This document shows positions 45,343 to 55,286 of a stretch of 64,000 nt of DNA, piece by piece. The position numbers and the translations under genes were made by a program. Where the stretch lies: assembly GCF_003049665.1 (NCBI RefSeq), contig NZ_PYWM01000015.1, forward strand, positions 1-64,000, in the 5' to 3' direction. The notes under the pieces are model-generated. The model ran no database searches, was not told where the DNA came from, and worked only from the letters and a program-made list of their open reading frames with translations. The stretch comes from Lysinibacillus mangiferihumi (GTDB lineage Bacteria > Bacillota > Bacilli > Bacillales_A > Planococcaceae). Every line of letters begins with the position of its first letter. Position 1 is the first letter of the stretch.

Positions 45343-46317
45343 GTGGAAAAGATGAAGTTAAAACTACTCTATTCCGATTTGAAGTCAGATATTGATATCA
45401 TCGAACAAGAATTAGAAAAAGCGGTGAATTCGTCTTCGCATTTAATTAACGATGCTTCTCTCCATTTATTACAAGCTGGTGGCAAACGAATCCGACCAAT
45501 CTTTGTGTTGCTTGGCGCAAAATTTGGCAATTATGATATCGAAAAGATGAAAAATGTGGCTGTGCCTTTAGAGCTCATTCACATGGCGTCGCTAGTGCAT
45601 GATGATGTGATTGATGATTCCGATATGCGACGAGGACGTCCAACTGTCAAATCCCAATGGAATAACAGAGTAGCAATGTACACGGGCGATTTTATTTTTG
45701 CACGTGCACTTGAGTACATCACAAAGCTAGAGGATCCACTTGTTCATCAAATTTTGGCACGTACAATGGTAGAAATTTGTAATGGCGAAGTGATACAAAT
45801 TGAGGACAAGTTTAGATTGGATCAAGGCTTAAAGGATTACTTCAGACGTATTAAACGAAAAACGGCATTACTTATTTCTTCAAGCTGTGAGATTGGTGCA
45901 GTGGCAGCAGGTGTTGATGCAAAAACAGTAAGCCATTTGAAACGCTTTGGCTACTTTGTTGGTATGAGCTTTCAAATAATCGATGATGTATTAGATATTA
46001 TGGCGACAGATAAAGAATTAGGGAAGCCAGCAGGTAGTGACTTATTGCAAGGTAATATTACCTTGCCGATTTTGTTATTAAAAGATGATCCACAAATGCA
46101 ACCTTACTTAGCAAAGGTGTTTGCAGGGACATTAACGGAGCTTGAGCGCCAAAATATGCTGCAATATGTGCGTAAATCTGACGCAATTACACAAGCTAAT
46201 AAAATGAGTGATAAGTATTTGAAAAAAGCTTTACAAGAAATAGATGCTTTACCAAAACATCCAATTAAGAAAAAGCTTCGTGACATCGCTTTGTTTATGG
46301 GCAAGCGTAAATTCTAG
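45343..46317 (+). CDS. hepT: heptaprenyl diphosphate synthase component 2
   Basis: The protein is 324 residues from GTG 45343, about 10 bases after GGGGGAAGG; ATG 45352 is the alternative. It has both aspartate-rich motifs: DDVIDDSDMRRG near 85 (DDxxD type) and QIIDDVLD near 212. The GGKRIRP element lies near residue 46. It is the catalytic subunit for all-trans-heptaprenyl diphosphate, the menaquinone side chain. Confidence 0.96.
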   Translation: MEKMKLKLLYSDLKSDIDIIEQELEKAVNSSSHLINDASLHLLQAGGKRIRPIFVLLGAKFGNYDIEKMKNVAVPLELIHMASLVHDDVIDDSDMRRGRPTVKSQWNNRVAMYTGDFIFARALEYITKLEDPLVHQILARTMVEICNGEVIQIEDKFRLDQGLKDYFRRIKRKTALLISSSCEIGAVAAGVDAKTVSHLKRFGYFVGMSFQIIDDVLDIMATDKELGKPAGSDLLQGNITLPILLLKDDPQMQPYLAKVFAGTLTELERQNMLQYVRKSDAITQANKMSDKYLKKALQEIDALPKHPIKKKLRDIALFMGKRKF

Positions 46318-46403
46318 CTTTTTGTTGTGCTAAAGCTGATTTTTTGTTAATATTTATCGGTAGGTGTAAAACCTGTTAGACGAATTTAAGGAGTGTTTTA
46401 AAC

Positions 46404-46820
46404 ATGGCAATCGAAAAAACTTTTTTAATGGTTAAGCCTGATGGCGTAGAACGACAAGTAGTAGGTGACATCGTTGACCGTTTTGAACGTCGCGGTTTTG
46501 TATTAAAAGGCGCTAAATTAATGGTAATTCCTCAAGAATTAGCTGAAAAACACTATGCTGAGCATGCTGAACGTCCATTCTTCGGTGAATTAGTAGACTT
46601 CATCACTTCTGGTCCAGTATTCGCTATGGTATGGGAAGGCGAAAACGTAATTAAACTTGCACGTACAATGATGGGTGCTACGAAACCAGAAGAATCTAAC
46701 CCAGGTACAATCCGTGGTGACTACGCTACAACTGTATCTCACAACATCATCCACGGTTCTGACTCTCTTGCATCTGCAGAGCGCGAAATCGGTTTATTCT
46801 TCGGTGAAGATTTAGTTTAA
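46404..46820 (+). CDS. ndk: nucleoside diphosphate kinase
   Basis: The protein has 138 residues. The catalytic histidine is H117 in NIIHGSD; other conserved parts are [10 protein letters not shown] at 9-18 and [10 protein letters not shown] near 99. It equilibrates nucleoside di- and triphosphates. Codon use is strongly biased to preferred codons, as expected for high expression. TAAGGAG precedes ATG. In B. subtilis cheR follows directly; here about 8.8 kb lies between them. Confidence 0.98.
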   Translation: MAIEKTFLMVKPDGVERQVVGDIVDRFERRGFVLKGAKLMVIPQELAEKHYAEHAERPFFGELVDFITSGPVFAMVWEGENVIKLARTMMGATKPEESNPGTIRGDYATTVSHNIIHGSDSLASAEREIGLFFGEDLV

Positions 46821-46902
46821 TTCGCACTTCTAAGAAGCGTAGCGAAAAAAACTACGAATAGAACTCAATAAAAAAATCATCTATTTTTCCGATGTGACTT
46901 TT

Positions 46903-46935
46903 ACCTTCTAACAAAAAATGTTAGGGGGTTTTTTG
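46903..46935 (+). terminator. terminator of ndk
   Basis: CTAACA pairs with TGTTAG around an A-rich loop, extended by ACC/GGT across a mismatch, and is followed by six T. It marks the end of the conserved core before the inserted region. Confidence 0.65.
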
Positions 46936-46936
46936 T

Positions 46937-47038
46937 TTGTCAAAATCGCTCAATAAAGTGAACGCAAACATTGATTTAAGCTTTTTGACTAGCAAAACTG
47001 AAAAACAACCAAAGAAAAATGGTGAAAAAAATCAATAA
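46937..47038 (+). CDS. possible 33-codon ORF overlapping the integrase remnant
   Basis: TTG at 46937 follows AGGGGG, and the frame encodes a Lys/Asn-rich peptide starting MSKSLNKVNANIDL and ending NGEKNQ. It overlaps the next frame by 20 bases. The ribosome site lies inside the ndk terminator, so translation is doubtful. It could be the displaced N-terminus of the integrase-like gene. Confidence 0.25.
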   Translation: MSKSLNKVNANIDLSFLTSKTEKQPKKNGEKNQ

Positions 47039-47550
47039 CTCAATAGTTAAAATGGATACTTTTGATGAATTGGACAACAGAAATATAACTGTTAAACACG
47101 CCATACAAATTTTAAATCAACAATGGCGACTAAACGGATTAAGACTAAGGACAATTGATAGTTATAACTATATTTTTAAGCGATTTGTTGAGGTTACCGA
47201 AGTTGAATATCTACATAAAATTAATAATGAAAAATTTATCAATATTTATCAAGTTTTGAATATGTGAAGGACACTTCTTTATATGGTCGTTTAAAGCCCT
47301 TTTAAGCAAGTGTCACGATAATGGCTGGTAATAACTCAAAGTTTTGGACAAACATCAAAATAAAAGTAAATACAAGCGTTAAGGAAGCTGCTACAGAAAA
47401 AGAGTTAGCATTATTGTTATTGCCTTTGGGTAAATCAACCATGGGGGTTGAATATGAAAAGCATTACTCCATTTTTATGAACAACGTGTAACTGCATGGT
47501 CAACATCTTTTTTATTAAAACATTATTATCGTTATCAACCTGGTAAATAA
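47019..47550 (+). pseudogene. decayed tyrosine-recombinase-like (integrase) gene
   Basis: An 82-codon open frame (47019-47267) reads like the SAM-like N-terminal DNA-binding domain of phage-type integrases: AIQILNQQWRLNGLRLRTID, then SYNYIFKRF. After its stop, coding continuity jumps frames. VKDTSLYGRLKPF starts at 47264, SKCHDNGW at 47305, NSKFWTNIKIKV then EAATEKELALLLLPLG from 47333, and FYEQRVTAWSTSFLL up to a stop at 47548. At least three frameshifts or stops break it, and the C-terminal catalytic domain with its R-H-R-Y residues is not found. Family assignment rests on the N-terminal pattern only. Confidence 0.5.
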
Positions 47551-47693
47551 TTTTTTCAGTATTTAAACATATGAACAAAGATTCCCTCAATTCATCTTTC
47601 ATATTTTCATGGCGTGCAAATACAACAAATTCATCTTTGTGGAAATTTAGTTGTGAAAGGTTCGAGGAGTGTCAAGAAAGGATTTATTATACA
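47551..47693. other. gene-poor stretch, possible reverse-strand remnant
   Basis: The reverse strand from about 47655 down to 47430 is open without a start (containing FHKDEFVVFARHENMKDEL). It overlaps the integrase remnant and may be chance or a second decayed gene. Confidence 0.25.
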
Positions 47694-47729
47694 TAAAAAA
47701 GAAAAGATGACTTTTATAGTCATCTTTTC
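47694..47729 (-). terminator. terminator of the SLH-lysozyme gene
   Basis: GAAAAGATGACT (47701-47712) pairs perfectly with 47718-47729. On the minus strand the stem is followed by a T-rich run. Confidence 0.85.
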
Positions 47730-47745
47730 ACTTGTAAGTAGCAAT

Positions 47746-49260
47746 TTAGTTATTGAATATTTGTTCGTAACGGTGGAAGAATGCCACTGTGTGCGCTCTT
47801 GCTAGAGCATCATTTGGTTTAAACTCTTCATTTGTTTTAGTAGTTGTTAAACCATTATCACGAAGGAATTTAATAGCCTCTGACTGAGATACAGTCTTAC
47901 CATAATGCATTGAAGCTAAGATACGAGCGAAGTTACCTCGTGTGATATCCTTTCCTGCAATGGCTTGTTTGGATGCTGTGTTTGCACCTAGGACTGGTAG
48001 AGAGTATTTTGTAGCCAGTTGGTAGTTTACGTCTCCATACCATGAAGTATTAGCTTTCGTTGAAGCTAGTTCTGATGGTTTAAAGTAACGGAATAGGATA
48101 GATAACATTTGGTTTTCCGTTAAGTTCGTGTACGGTTTAAGTAAGTTTTCGTACTTACCTGTTGATGGGTTTTTCACGTTTGGGTATCCACTGATGATAC
48201 CGATGTTGACTGCCCACTTAAAATCCTCAGCCCAGTATTGGTTTGCATTGTAATCAGCAAACTTTGATACATCAACGTTGCCCGTTGTGGGCGGTGTTAC
48301 TGGAGGTGTTGGCGTTGATGTTGAAGCTGAGTAGTTTAAATAACTTGATGCTACATAGCCCTCTGTCCCGTCACTTCTTTTCACAGGATACCACACAAAA
48401 TGGTTTTTCTTCGTTGATACTTTTTCATATTCAAAAGGACCTGTAATGGTAACAATTTCACCTTCACGTAAAGTACCCAAAGAAGGACTATCCGTAGTAG
48501 GTCTTGTCCTAATTGTTACATTCGTTATTGCACTAACTTTTTGATTTGTTTCAAAAAAATACTTAGATTTTGTTAATGGTAAATCAAAATCATAGTGCAA
48601 CGTTGAAAATTTAATATTTTCCCTGCTGTTAGTGTCATATTGAAAATGTTCACGTGAAAAAGGCAGCTCTGTTAAGTCTATTAATTCCAATTTATTAATA
48701 ATACGGAGAATTCTTTCTTGATAGGCATTGGTATTTCTTTCACCAGTTGCTTGAACAATTGGACTATTTACTGGCTTAGTACCGTTATAAGCCATGATAG
48801 CGAAGTACCAATGTTCCAGTACATCTCTTTCTCCACCGTTGATGCTAGGTAAATCCTTTCGCTTAAACATATTATCTAGAGTCTCTACACCAGCTTGAAT
48901 ATTATAGACAATATCACTTTTTAGTCTATCTTGATTGTAGCCTGCTTGATTTGTAATTTGCATAATGCCTATTCCATTATCAGCTGTCACAATTGCTTCA
49001 CCATTCTTATCAAAATGACGCCAATTTCCACTTTCACCTTCCGCTATTGCCTTCACAATTTCAGGAGGAACATCATAATTCAGTGCTGTTTCGGTTAACA
49101 AACAGTTCATTGTGGAATAATCAGGATTTACTTTGGATGCCGAATCATACGCACATGTATTTGCAATATTATTAGCTAATACATTTTTATCTATGTTGAT
49201 AGATAGAGAGAGGGTACCAATGGCAATAACACTAATCAATGGTTTCAATATCTTTTTCAT
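47746..49260 (-). CDS. secreted lysozyme-like / SH3 / S-layer-homology protein
   Basis: The protein has 504 residues. It has a signal peptide (1-29). A lytic transglycosylase/lysozyme-like domain (about 45-190) has a probable catalytic glutamate in AEGESGNW near 72 and GIGIMQITNQAGY near 96. A bacterial SH3 domain follows (about 240-310, VTIRTRPTTDSPSLG to GYVASSYL), then a Thr/Pro linker, then S-layer-homology repeats (about 330-500, with FADYNANQYWAEDFKWAV and FKPNDALARAHTVAFF). It should be exported, held to the wall by SLH, and cut peptidoglycan. It lies in the ndk-cheR insertion; no attachment genes are nearby. Confidence 0.88.
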   Translation of the reverse strand: MKKILKPLISVIAIGTLSLSINIDKNVLANNIANTCAYDSASKVNPDYSTMNCLLTETALNYDVPPEIVKAIAEGESGNWRHFDKNGEAIVTADNGIGIMQITNQAGYNQDRLKSDIVYNIQAGVETLDNMFKRKDLPSINGGERDVLEHWYFAIMAYNGTKPVNSPIVQATGERNTNAYQERILRIINKLELIDLTELPFSREHFQYDTNSRENIKFSTLHYDFDLPLTKSKYFFETNQKVSAITNVTIRTRPTTDSPSLGTLREGEIVTITGPFEYEKVSTKKNHFVWYPVKRSDGTEGYVASSYLNYSASTSTPTPPVTPPTTGNVDVSKFADYNANQYWAEDFKWAVNIGIISGYPNVKNPSTGKYENLLKPYTNLTENQMLSILFRYFKPSELASTKANTSWYGDVNYQLATKYSLPVLGANTASKQAIAGKDITRGNFARILASMHYGKTVSQSEAIKFLRDNGLTTTKTNEEFKPNDALARAHTVAFFHRYEQIFNN

Positions 49261-50095
49261 ATGTGATTATTACACTTCCTTTCATATTATTTAAAGTTAA
49301 AAGATTCAAATATATGTTATCATAAACCCAATATTTGAGATAGGGGTAATAGTCATTTCTTCCTTAATTTAACATCACCCAATAATAAATGATAGCCAAA
49401 CATATATTGTTTAATTTTAATTCTGTGAAAAGTTTGTAAATAGTGATTGTTGGATCTTTACTTTTTTATTGAAATAGGTAAGCTTCCTAAAGTCCATTGA
49501 AACAAGCCCAAGCAAAATCTATCAACTCTTACAAGCTCGTTAAATGGCTCTGTAAGCTTCTCTGATTGTTGTTGTAAGCTGGCTGACTCAAAGTTGAAAG
49601 AATAGAACTTTGTCACACTCCTTATTACAACCAAGAGCTTGTGTTTGCTTTGTCGCTTCTTATATTTATTCATTAATCTTATTCATATAGAAAAAGCACA
49701 CCAACTTAATGATATGCTACCGCAATCCCATCATAATTTGCTTTATAATCTAGCACTTCTACGCACCAATATTCGGAAATATGGTACACTATAAATCATC
49801 TTTGGGTTAGTTTACATGAACAATACTAGTAAAGTCTTAGGAGAGTTTAACGGGTCTATATGTGGTGAAAGTGAAGCAGAGGAAGTTGTCTAAAGGGAGC
49901 TGTCACGCTATATATAGAGGACAGGAGAGGTTAAGGGGGAATAAAAAGGACTGCATATCTATTAGGACTCAATCATACACGCAAGTCCCTTAGCTGGAAG
50001 GCTAAACCAATAATTGTTATTGTTCCGGTTATCTAATTATTCAAAATTTTATTTAGATGGTTTGCTTTGGACTATCATTATATGTCCAAAGCAAA
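49261..50095. other. gene-poor stretch
   Basis: About 835 A/T-rich bases. A 71-codon minus-strand frame (49458-49673) lacks a ribosome site and a recognisable family. A 25-codon plus-strand ORF (49816-49893, MNNTSKVLGEFNGS start) follows an extended -10-like TGGTACACT but has no clear ribosome site. A CTGTC/GACAG hairpin lies at about 49908-49932. I call no gene here. Confidence 0.4.
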
Positions 50096-50512
50096 TTAAT
50101 CTCTATTATCAAGAGAATTTTTACATTCTTTTTCACTATATTTTGTCTCACCTTCAAATATATCGGTAACACCATTTGAAAGTCTGTCTTTTTCACAAAA
50201 TTGCTGAACTTGTTTTCCCTTTTTAGTTATTCCATAATAATAGGTTGTATTAGGTTCATCTTTAAAAATAACCATATAATGTCCGTGATAAAAATCTTTA
50301 TTTATTAAGTGCTTGGGCTCAACAAAATGTGATTCTTCAATTTCTTCGTCTGTATATCCCTGCTCTTCTAAATATTTTGGAACATACTTATTAGCAATGT
50401 ATTTTGTATATGGATTTCCGTTATTTAGTACATATATTAAACCTATTGGCATAGCAATGACAATAACAGCGATTAGGGTACTAATTGTTGTTAATATCTT
50501 TTGTTTATTCAT
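50096..50512 (-). CDS. DUF3139 family protein
   Basis: The protein is 138 residues from the ATG 6 bases after GAGGTG; a GTG three codons earlier is inside that site. An N-terminal transmembrane or signal segment (about 8-30) precedes a small soluble domain with YVPKYLEEQGYTDEEI and YYYGITKKGKQVQQFCEKD, matching DUF3139 in size and layout. It is probably membrane-anchored and faces outside. Function is unknown. It is isolated in the inserted region. Confidence 0.72.
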   Translation of the reverse strand: MNKQKILTTISTLIAVIVIAMPIGLIYVLNNGNPYTKYIANKYVPKYLEEQGYTDEEIEESHFVEPKHLINKDFYHGHYMVIFKDEPNTTYYYGITKKGKQVQQFCEKDRLSNGVTDIFEGETKYSEKECKNSLDNRD

Positions 50513-51141
50513 CGTAGTCACCTCTCTTTAATGTTTCTTCCTTTTTTTAATAACAGAATAATCAGTTATAATACACACGTCCTAGATTAATGTATGATAG
50601 GCTTTGTTTCGCTTATTGAAAAATGAAGATACCCTATTATTCGGAGTAAAATTGAAGCTACTAACTATTTGCTCAATTTATCCATTAAAGTATCTCTGAT
50701 GGTATAATTTTACACTATTTTGGCATTTGTTCAATCGGTAATTATAATTCTATCTACATTTAACAGTCTATGGGGGATAGGGGAACAGCAGAGTCATTTT
50801 AATAGGATGTTTGGTTGGTGCTTTTTTTATTGCTTAAAACATTAATCATCAAATGATCATGACATAAAGTAACAGCAAAGCTTTTCGTCAAATAGGCAAT
50901 AGCAGATTCCCTTGAACGAGAAGTTGAAATAACTACGGGATACATATCACTAATTTCTATCTACCTATATAAAAAATTGTACATAACTTCTAAGTCATGT
51001 AAAATAAATGCTATAATATTCAGATAATTTGTTGCTAGTAAATAGTTTCATAAAGTGGTATATATTTTCTAGCAAGCAAATAAACTTAAACGTAATGTAT
51101 TAAGGGGAATGACAGAAACGTTTTAGAAAAGGGGTAGTGAT
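50513..51141. other. gene-poor stretch
   Basis: No complete gene is seen in about 630 bases. On the reverse strand, 50799-50965 is open but starts inside a frame without ATG near its stop-defined edge (contains PVVISTSRSRESAIAYL), possibly a remnant. The thiolase promoter should lie near the A/T-rich 50995-51060 (CTATAATATTC at about 51012). Confidence 0.35.
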
Positions 51142-52290
51142 ATGAGAGAAGTAGTAATAGTAGCAGCTGTGCGTACCGCAGTTGGACGTAGTAAAGGCGC
51201 TTTAAAGGATGTACGTGCAGATGATTTAGCAGCAGATGTACTACAAGAAGTTGTAAACCGTGCAGGGATTGACAAAGGGCAAGTGGAGGATGTTATTTTC
51301 GGCTGTGTGACGCAATCTGGTGAGCAAGGTGCAAATATTGCCCGCACAGCGTTATTAATGGCAGGCTTCCCTGAGAAAGTTCCTGGCGTCACGATTGATC
51401 GTCAATGCGGTTCTAGCCAGCAAGCTGTGCATTTTGGCGCACAAGCTATCTTAGCAGGTGATATGGATATTGTCATTGCTGGTGGTGTAGAAAGTATGAC
51501 AAGGGTGCCAATGTTTTCAAATATGCAGAGTGCTCATAAAGGCAAACGCTTACAAGAAAATTATACGATTATTCATCAAGGGCTATCAGCTGAGAAAATG
51601 GCGGCAAAATGGCAATTTTCAAAAGACCATTTAAATCATTTTGCTTATGAAAGTCATAGACGAGCTTTAGCAGCCATTGAGGCAGGTCATTTTCAACAGG
51701 AAATTATGCCTGTCCATATAACACAAGAAGATGGAACGGTTACCATATTTGAAGTCGATGAAGGGCCTCGAGCAGATACAACTATGGAACGATTAAATAA
51801 CTTAAAAACCGTCTTTCAAGAGCAAGGGGTTATTACAGCCGGTAATGCAAGCCAAATGAGTGATGGGGCATCGGCTGTCGTGCTGATGTCGTTAGAAAAA
51901 GCACAAGAGCTTGGCATTCAACCGCTTGCAAAAATTGTTACACGCGTTGTGGTAGGCTCCGATCCGACGCTTATGCTTACGGGTCCAATTGAAGCTACAA
52001 GACAAGCCTTGAAACGTGCAGGACTGACAATTGAAGAGATAGATACGTATGAAGTTAACGAAGCCTTTGCTCCGGTGCCACTTGCTTGGTTACATGACAT
52101 CGGTGCAGACCCAGCAAAGCTAAATCCAGATGGTGGTGCTATTGCTTTAGGGCATCCATTAGGAGCAACGGGTACAAAGTTGTTAACGACGATGTTATAT
52201 CGGATGCAACGTGAAAATTTACGCTATGGCCTCATTGCTATATGTGAGGGTATGGGTATGGCAAATGCCACAATTATTGAAAAAATGTAA
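51142..52290 (+). CDS. acetyl-CoA C-acyltransferase (thiolase)
   Basis: The protein has 382 residues. The nucleophilic cysteine is C89 ([10 protein letters not shown]); the other catalytic residues are H338 (GHPLGATG) and C368 (CEGMGMAN), with NEAFA also present. It catalyses the thiolytic cleavage of 3-ketoacyl-CoA, or the reverse condensation. AAAAGGGG precedes ATG. It is the first of three same-strand genes with a short-chain dehydrogenase and an acyl-CoA ligase, a fatty-acid-use cluster. It lies in the ndk-cheR insertion. Confidence 0.93.
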   Translation: MREVVIVAAVRTAVGRSKGALKDVRADDLAADVLQEVVNRAGIDKGQVEDVIFGCVTQSGEQGANIARTALLMAGFPEKVPGVTIDRQCGSSQQAVHFGAQAILAGDMDIVIAGGVESMTRVPMFSNMQSAHKGKRLQENYTIIHQGLSAEKMAAKWQFSKDHLNHFAYESHRRALAAIEAGHFQQEIMPVHITQEDGTVTIFEVDEGPRADTTMERLNNLKTVFQEQGVITAGNASQMSDGASAVVLMSLEKAQELGIQPLAKIVTRVVVGSDPTLMLTGPIEATRQALKRAGLTIEEIDTYEVNEAFAPVPLAWLHDIGADPAKLNPDGGAIALGHPLGATGTKLLTTMLYRMQRENLRYGLIAICEGMGMANATIIEKM

Positions 52291-52304
52291 AGGGGTTGTG
52301 TGGG

Positions 52305-53072
52305 ATGAAATGTCATGAAGTTGTAGCCATTGTAACAGGTGGTGCATCAGGTTTAGGGGAGGCAACTGTCCGGAAAATTGTTGGACAAGGTGGCAAAGCT
52401 GTTATTTTTGATGTCAATGATGAGAGAGGGCAGACACTCGTGCAAGAATTAGGTGAAGATGTCAGCTATGTCCGTGTTGATGTGACACAGGAAGCGGATG
52501 TGGCAGCGGGCATTGAACATGCGATAGCAACATTTGGACTGATTAATGTAGCTGTTAACTGTGCAGGGATTGCGGATGCGAGTAAAGTCATTTCAAAACG
52601 TGGTGTCCATGCACTTGAGTTATTTTCGAAAGTGATAGCTGTCAATTTAATTGGCACATTTAACGTTATTCGTCTTGCAGCCGAACAAATGCAGCATAAT
52701 AAGCCTGATGAAGATGGGCAGCGAGGCGTTATGATTAATACAGCATCTGTGGCTGCATTTGATGGTCAAATTGGACAAGCGGCTTATAGTGCCTCAAAGG
52801 GTGGAGTAGCGGCGATGACATTGCCGATTGCGCGCGAGCTTGCAGAGTTAGGAATACGAGTAATGACTATCGCGCCTGGGCTAATTGAAACGCCGATGTT
52901 TGCATCGCTAGCTGAACCAGCTCGAACAGCACTAGCAACTATGACACCGTTTCCAAAACGTCTTGGCAAACCATCCGAATATGCATTGCTTGTAGAAAGT
53001 ATTATTCATAATGTTATGCTTAATGGCGAGGTCATTCGCCTTGATGGTGCGATACGAATGCAACCGAAATAA
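52305..53072 (+). CDS. short-chain dehydrogenase, 3-hydroxyacyl-CoA dehydrogenase type-2-like
   Basis: The protein is 255 residues from ATG about 9 bases after AAAGGGG. Cofactor motif [10 protein letters not shown] lies near residue 11, NCAGIA near 86, catalytic serine region [10 protein letters not shown] near 145, and YSASKGG (Tyr-x3-Lys) near 163. The [24 protein letters not shown] insert is typical of the HSD10-like 3-hydroxyacyl-CoA dehydrogenases (landmark segment). It would supply the 3-ketoacyl-CoA for the thiolase encoded 14 bases upstream. Confidence 0.9.
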   Translation: MKCHEVVAIVTGGASGLGEATVRKIVGQGGKAVIFDVNDERGQTLVQELGEDVSYVRVDVTQEADVAAGIEHAIATFGLINVAVNCAGIADASKVISKRGVHALELFSKVIAVNLIGTFNVIRLAAEQMQHNKPDEDGQRGVMINTASVAAFDGQIGQAAYSASKGGVAAMTLPIARELAELGIRVMTIAPGLIETPMFASLAEPARTALATMTPFPKRLGKPSEYALLVESIIHNVMLNGEVIRLDGAIRMQPK

Positions 53073-53196
53073 TAAAATTTAAGTACTTATGATGTAAAAG
53101 AATAGTCGTCGATAAAAACGAATGTTTTGTAGCAGCGGTCAGCTTCGGTTTAATTAGGGCGTGATAAACGTCAGGATAATGAAAGGGAGCGATGTT

Positions 53197-54822
53197 ATGC
53201 ATATGATGGATACACCTTTACTACTGACAAGTTTTTTTAGTCGGGCAGAACGATTCTTTCATGCGAAGAAAATCTATTCGCGTACAAGCCCTACAACGAT
53301 TCATGAGTTTACTTATAAAGAGTTTGCTATTCGTACTCGTAAATTAGCGGATGCTTTAACAACACTTGGCATGGACCGAGGTATAAAAGTGGGTACTTTT
53401 GCTTGGAATCATCATCGTCACTTAGAGGCATATTTTGCCGTACCGTGTGCTGGTGCAGTACTGCATATGATTAATATTCGCTTGGCGCCTGAGCATATCG
53501 TGTATGTGATAAATCATGCAGAAGATGAAATTTTACTTATTGATGAAAATCTAGTTCCTGTCATTGCACCAATCGTGTCCCAGCTTAAAACAGTGAAGTA
53601 TTTTATTGTTATGGGGGATGCAGTGGAATTGCAAAACTCGCCATTACCCAATGCGCTGTCTTATGAAGAACTACTTGCAGAGGCAAGTGGTGATTTTGAA
53701 TTTCCAGACGATATAGAGGAGAATGCACCTGCTGGCATGTGCTATACAAGTGCAACAACAGGTATGCCAAAGGGTGTTGTCTATACACATCGAAGCATTG
53801 TTCTTCATAGCATTACAGCTGGGCTGTCTGATAGCATCGCGATATGTGAACGTGATGTCGTGTTACCGGTCGTCCCAATGTTTCATGCCAATGCTTGGGG
53901 CTTACCGTTTGCTAGCGTGTTATTTGGGGCTACTCAAGTACTACCTGGACCGATGTTTACACCACAGCTATTAGCCGATTTAATTGAACAGTACAAAGTA
54001 ACATTAACAGCGGGCGTTCCAACGATTTGGCTTGGTGTGTTACAAGCGCAACGTCAACAACCACGTGATTTATCGTCGTTACGTTCGATTATTTGTGGTG
54101 GCTCTGCATCGCCCATCGGTCTTGTGCGCGGTTTTGAAGAAGAACAAAAAATTCCGTATTTTACGGGCTACGGTATGACCGAGACATCACCACTTGTTAG
54201 CTTATCGACCTACTTATCACATATGGAAAACTATACGGCAGACGAAAAAATGCACGTTCGCACAACGCAAGGGATCACGATGCCGCTTCTTGATATGCGA
54301 ATCGTTAATGAACATGGTGAGGTACCATGGGACGGCAAGACGATGGGAGAAATCACAATAAGAGGCCCCTGGATTGCTAGTGAATATTATAAAGATGAGC
54401 GCACGGCAGAAGCTTTTAAAGATGGGTGGCTATATACTGGAGATATTGCGGTGATGACCCCTGATGGCTATATTAAAATTACAGATCGTACAAAAGACTT
54501 GATTAAGAGTGGTGGGGAATGGATTTCATCTGTGGAGCTTGAAAATGCATTAATGACACATCCGAAAGTGTTTGAAGCGGCCGTGGTGGCCATTCCACAT
54601 GAGAAATGGTTGGAACGTCCGCTGGCATGTGTCGTTCCTAAGCCTGAATATAAAGATTCCATTACGAAGGAGGAACTGCTCGATAGTTTGCGTACACAGT
54701 TCCATAAAACGTGGATTCCCGATGATGTTGTTTTTTTAGATGAAGTGCCGAAAACATCCGTTGGCAAATTTATGAAAGCTAAGTTAAGGGAAAATTTAAA
54801 AGATTATCGTGTGAAAATATAA
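53197..54822 (+). CDS. long-chain fatty acid-CoA ligase (AMP-binding)
   Basis: The protein is 541 residues from ATG after AAAGGGAG. The AMP/P-loop motif is YTSATTGMPKGVVYTH near 180; YGMTETSP lies near 325, GWLYTGDIA near 410, and the C-terminal lysine in TSVGKFMKAKLR near 525. It activates fatty acids to acyl-CoA. The serine in SATTG where many family members have SGTTG is a common variant. It lies about 120 bases after the dehydrogenase gene, so co-transcription is likely but not certain. Confidence 0.93.
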   Translation: MHMMDTPLLLTSFFSRAERFFHAKKIYSRTSPTTIHEFTYKEFAIRTRKLADALTTLGMDRGIKVGTFAWNHHRHLEAYFAVPCAGAVLHMINIRLAPEHIVYVINHAEDEILLIDENLVPVIAPIVSQLKTVKYFIVMGDAVELQNSPLPNALSYEELLAEASGDFEFPDDIEENAPAGMCYTSATTGMPKGVVYTHRSIVLHSITAGLSDSIAICERDVVLPVVPMFHANAWGLPFASVLFGATQVLPGPMFTPQLLADLIEQYKVTLTAGVPTIWLGVLQAQRQQPRDLSSLRSIICGGSASPIGLVRGFEEEQKIPYFTGYGMTETSPLVSLSTYLSHMENYTADEKMHVRTTQGITMPLLDMRIVNEHGEVPWDGKTMGEITIRGPWIASEYYKDERTAEAFKDGWLYTGDIAVMTPDGYIKITDRTKDLIKSGGEWISSVELENALMTHPKVFEAAVVAIPHEKWLERPLACVVPKPEYKDSITKEELLDSLRTQFHKTWIPDDVVFLDEVPKTSVGKFMKAKLRENLKDYRVKI

Positions 54823-54980
54823 CAGTTATATTACTATGGTAATAGACTGGAGCTGGGACATAACTCAAAAAATTTAAGAAACAGACGAAAGGTGTTCATA
54901 ATTTTTTGCTATATGGAGAACTTAACTATTCTTGCTTTTGTAATAAAAAAATTAGAAGTGTTCACTAGTTGTTGGTAGCG

Positions 54981-55048
54981 AAGGCGGTGACTCCTGCGGC
55001 TTACAGTGTGCCCAAGGAAAGCACCGCAGTAGCGGACAACAACGGCAT
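54981..55048. repeat. degenerate Bacillaceae-type GC-rich intergenic repeat
   Basis: The segment AAGGCGGTGACTCCTGCGG continuing to a GGAAAGCACCGCAG part resembles a GC-rich repeat seen between genes in many Bacillaceae, here shortened. It is clearly richer in G+C than its surroundings. Family membership is from memory. Confidence 0.45.
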
Positions 55049-55052
55049 AGCA

Positions 55053-55092
55053 AAAAAGTGTTAGATTGATTGCAGTCAATCTAACACTTTTT
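55053..55092 (+). terminator. long hairpin terminator, twin of 20086
   Basis: GTGTTAGATTGA and TCAATCTAACAC pair with the same sequence as at 20086-20126, differing only in the loop (GTCG versus GCAG) and one flank base. A-run and T-run flanks make it bidirectional. Confidence 0.8.
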
Positions 55093-55286
55093 CTCTTTTG
55101 ATGCCTTTTATTGCATTGGACGCTATGTTGAGCGAAAAAGTTTATGTCTATAACAAAAGGCGTGTGTTGTTCCTCGAATTAGTTTTTCATTGTTGATTAA
55201 TTAGAAAATGGATGGAGTACACTTAAAAAAAGAAACTATTTTCTTGTTATATCGTATAATCTTTATAGATAGGGGGAAGAGAAATT

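Larger units (their letters stand above)
54823..55286. other. repeat-containing intergenic region
   Basis: The region begins with a GCTGGGACATAACTC element (54851), then a degenerate GC-rich intergenic repeat (54981-55048), then the long hairpin at 55053. No gene is seen. Confidence 0.5.

Noticed and set aside
49458..49673. 71-codon minus-strand ORF in the inserted region
   Set aside because: There is no ribosome binding site and no recognisable domain; it could be a remnant but I cannot support a gene.
49816..49893. 25-codon ORF starting MNNTSKVLGEF, possible signalling peptide
   Set aside because: No clear ribosome site, export signal or partner gene was found; only a weak -10 precedes it.
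51105..51130. CcpA cre-like sequence before the thiolase gene
   Set aside because: Only the central CG and part of one arm match; too weak to call.
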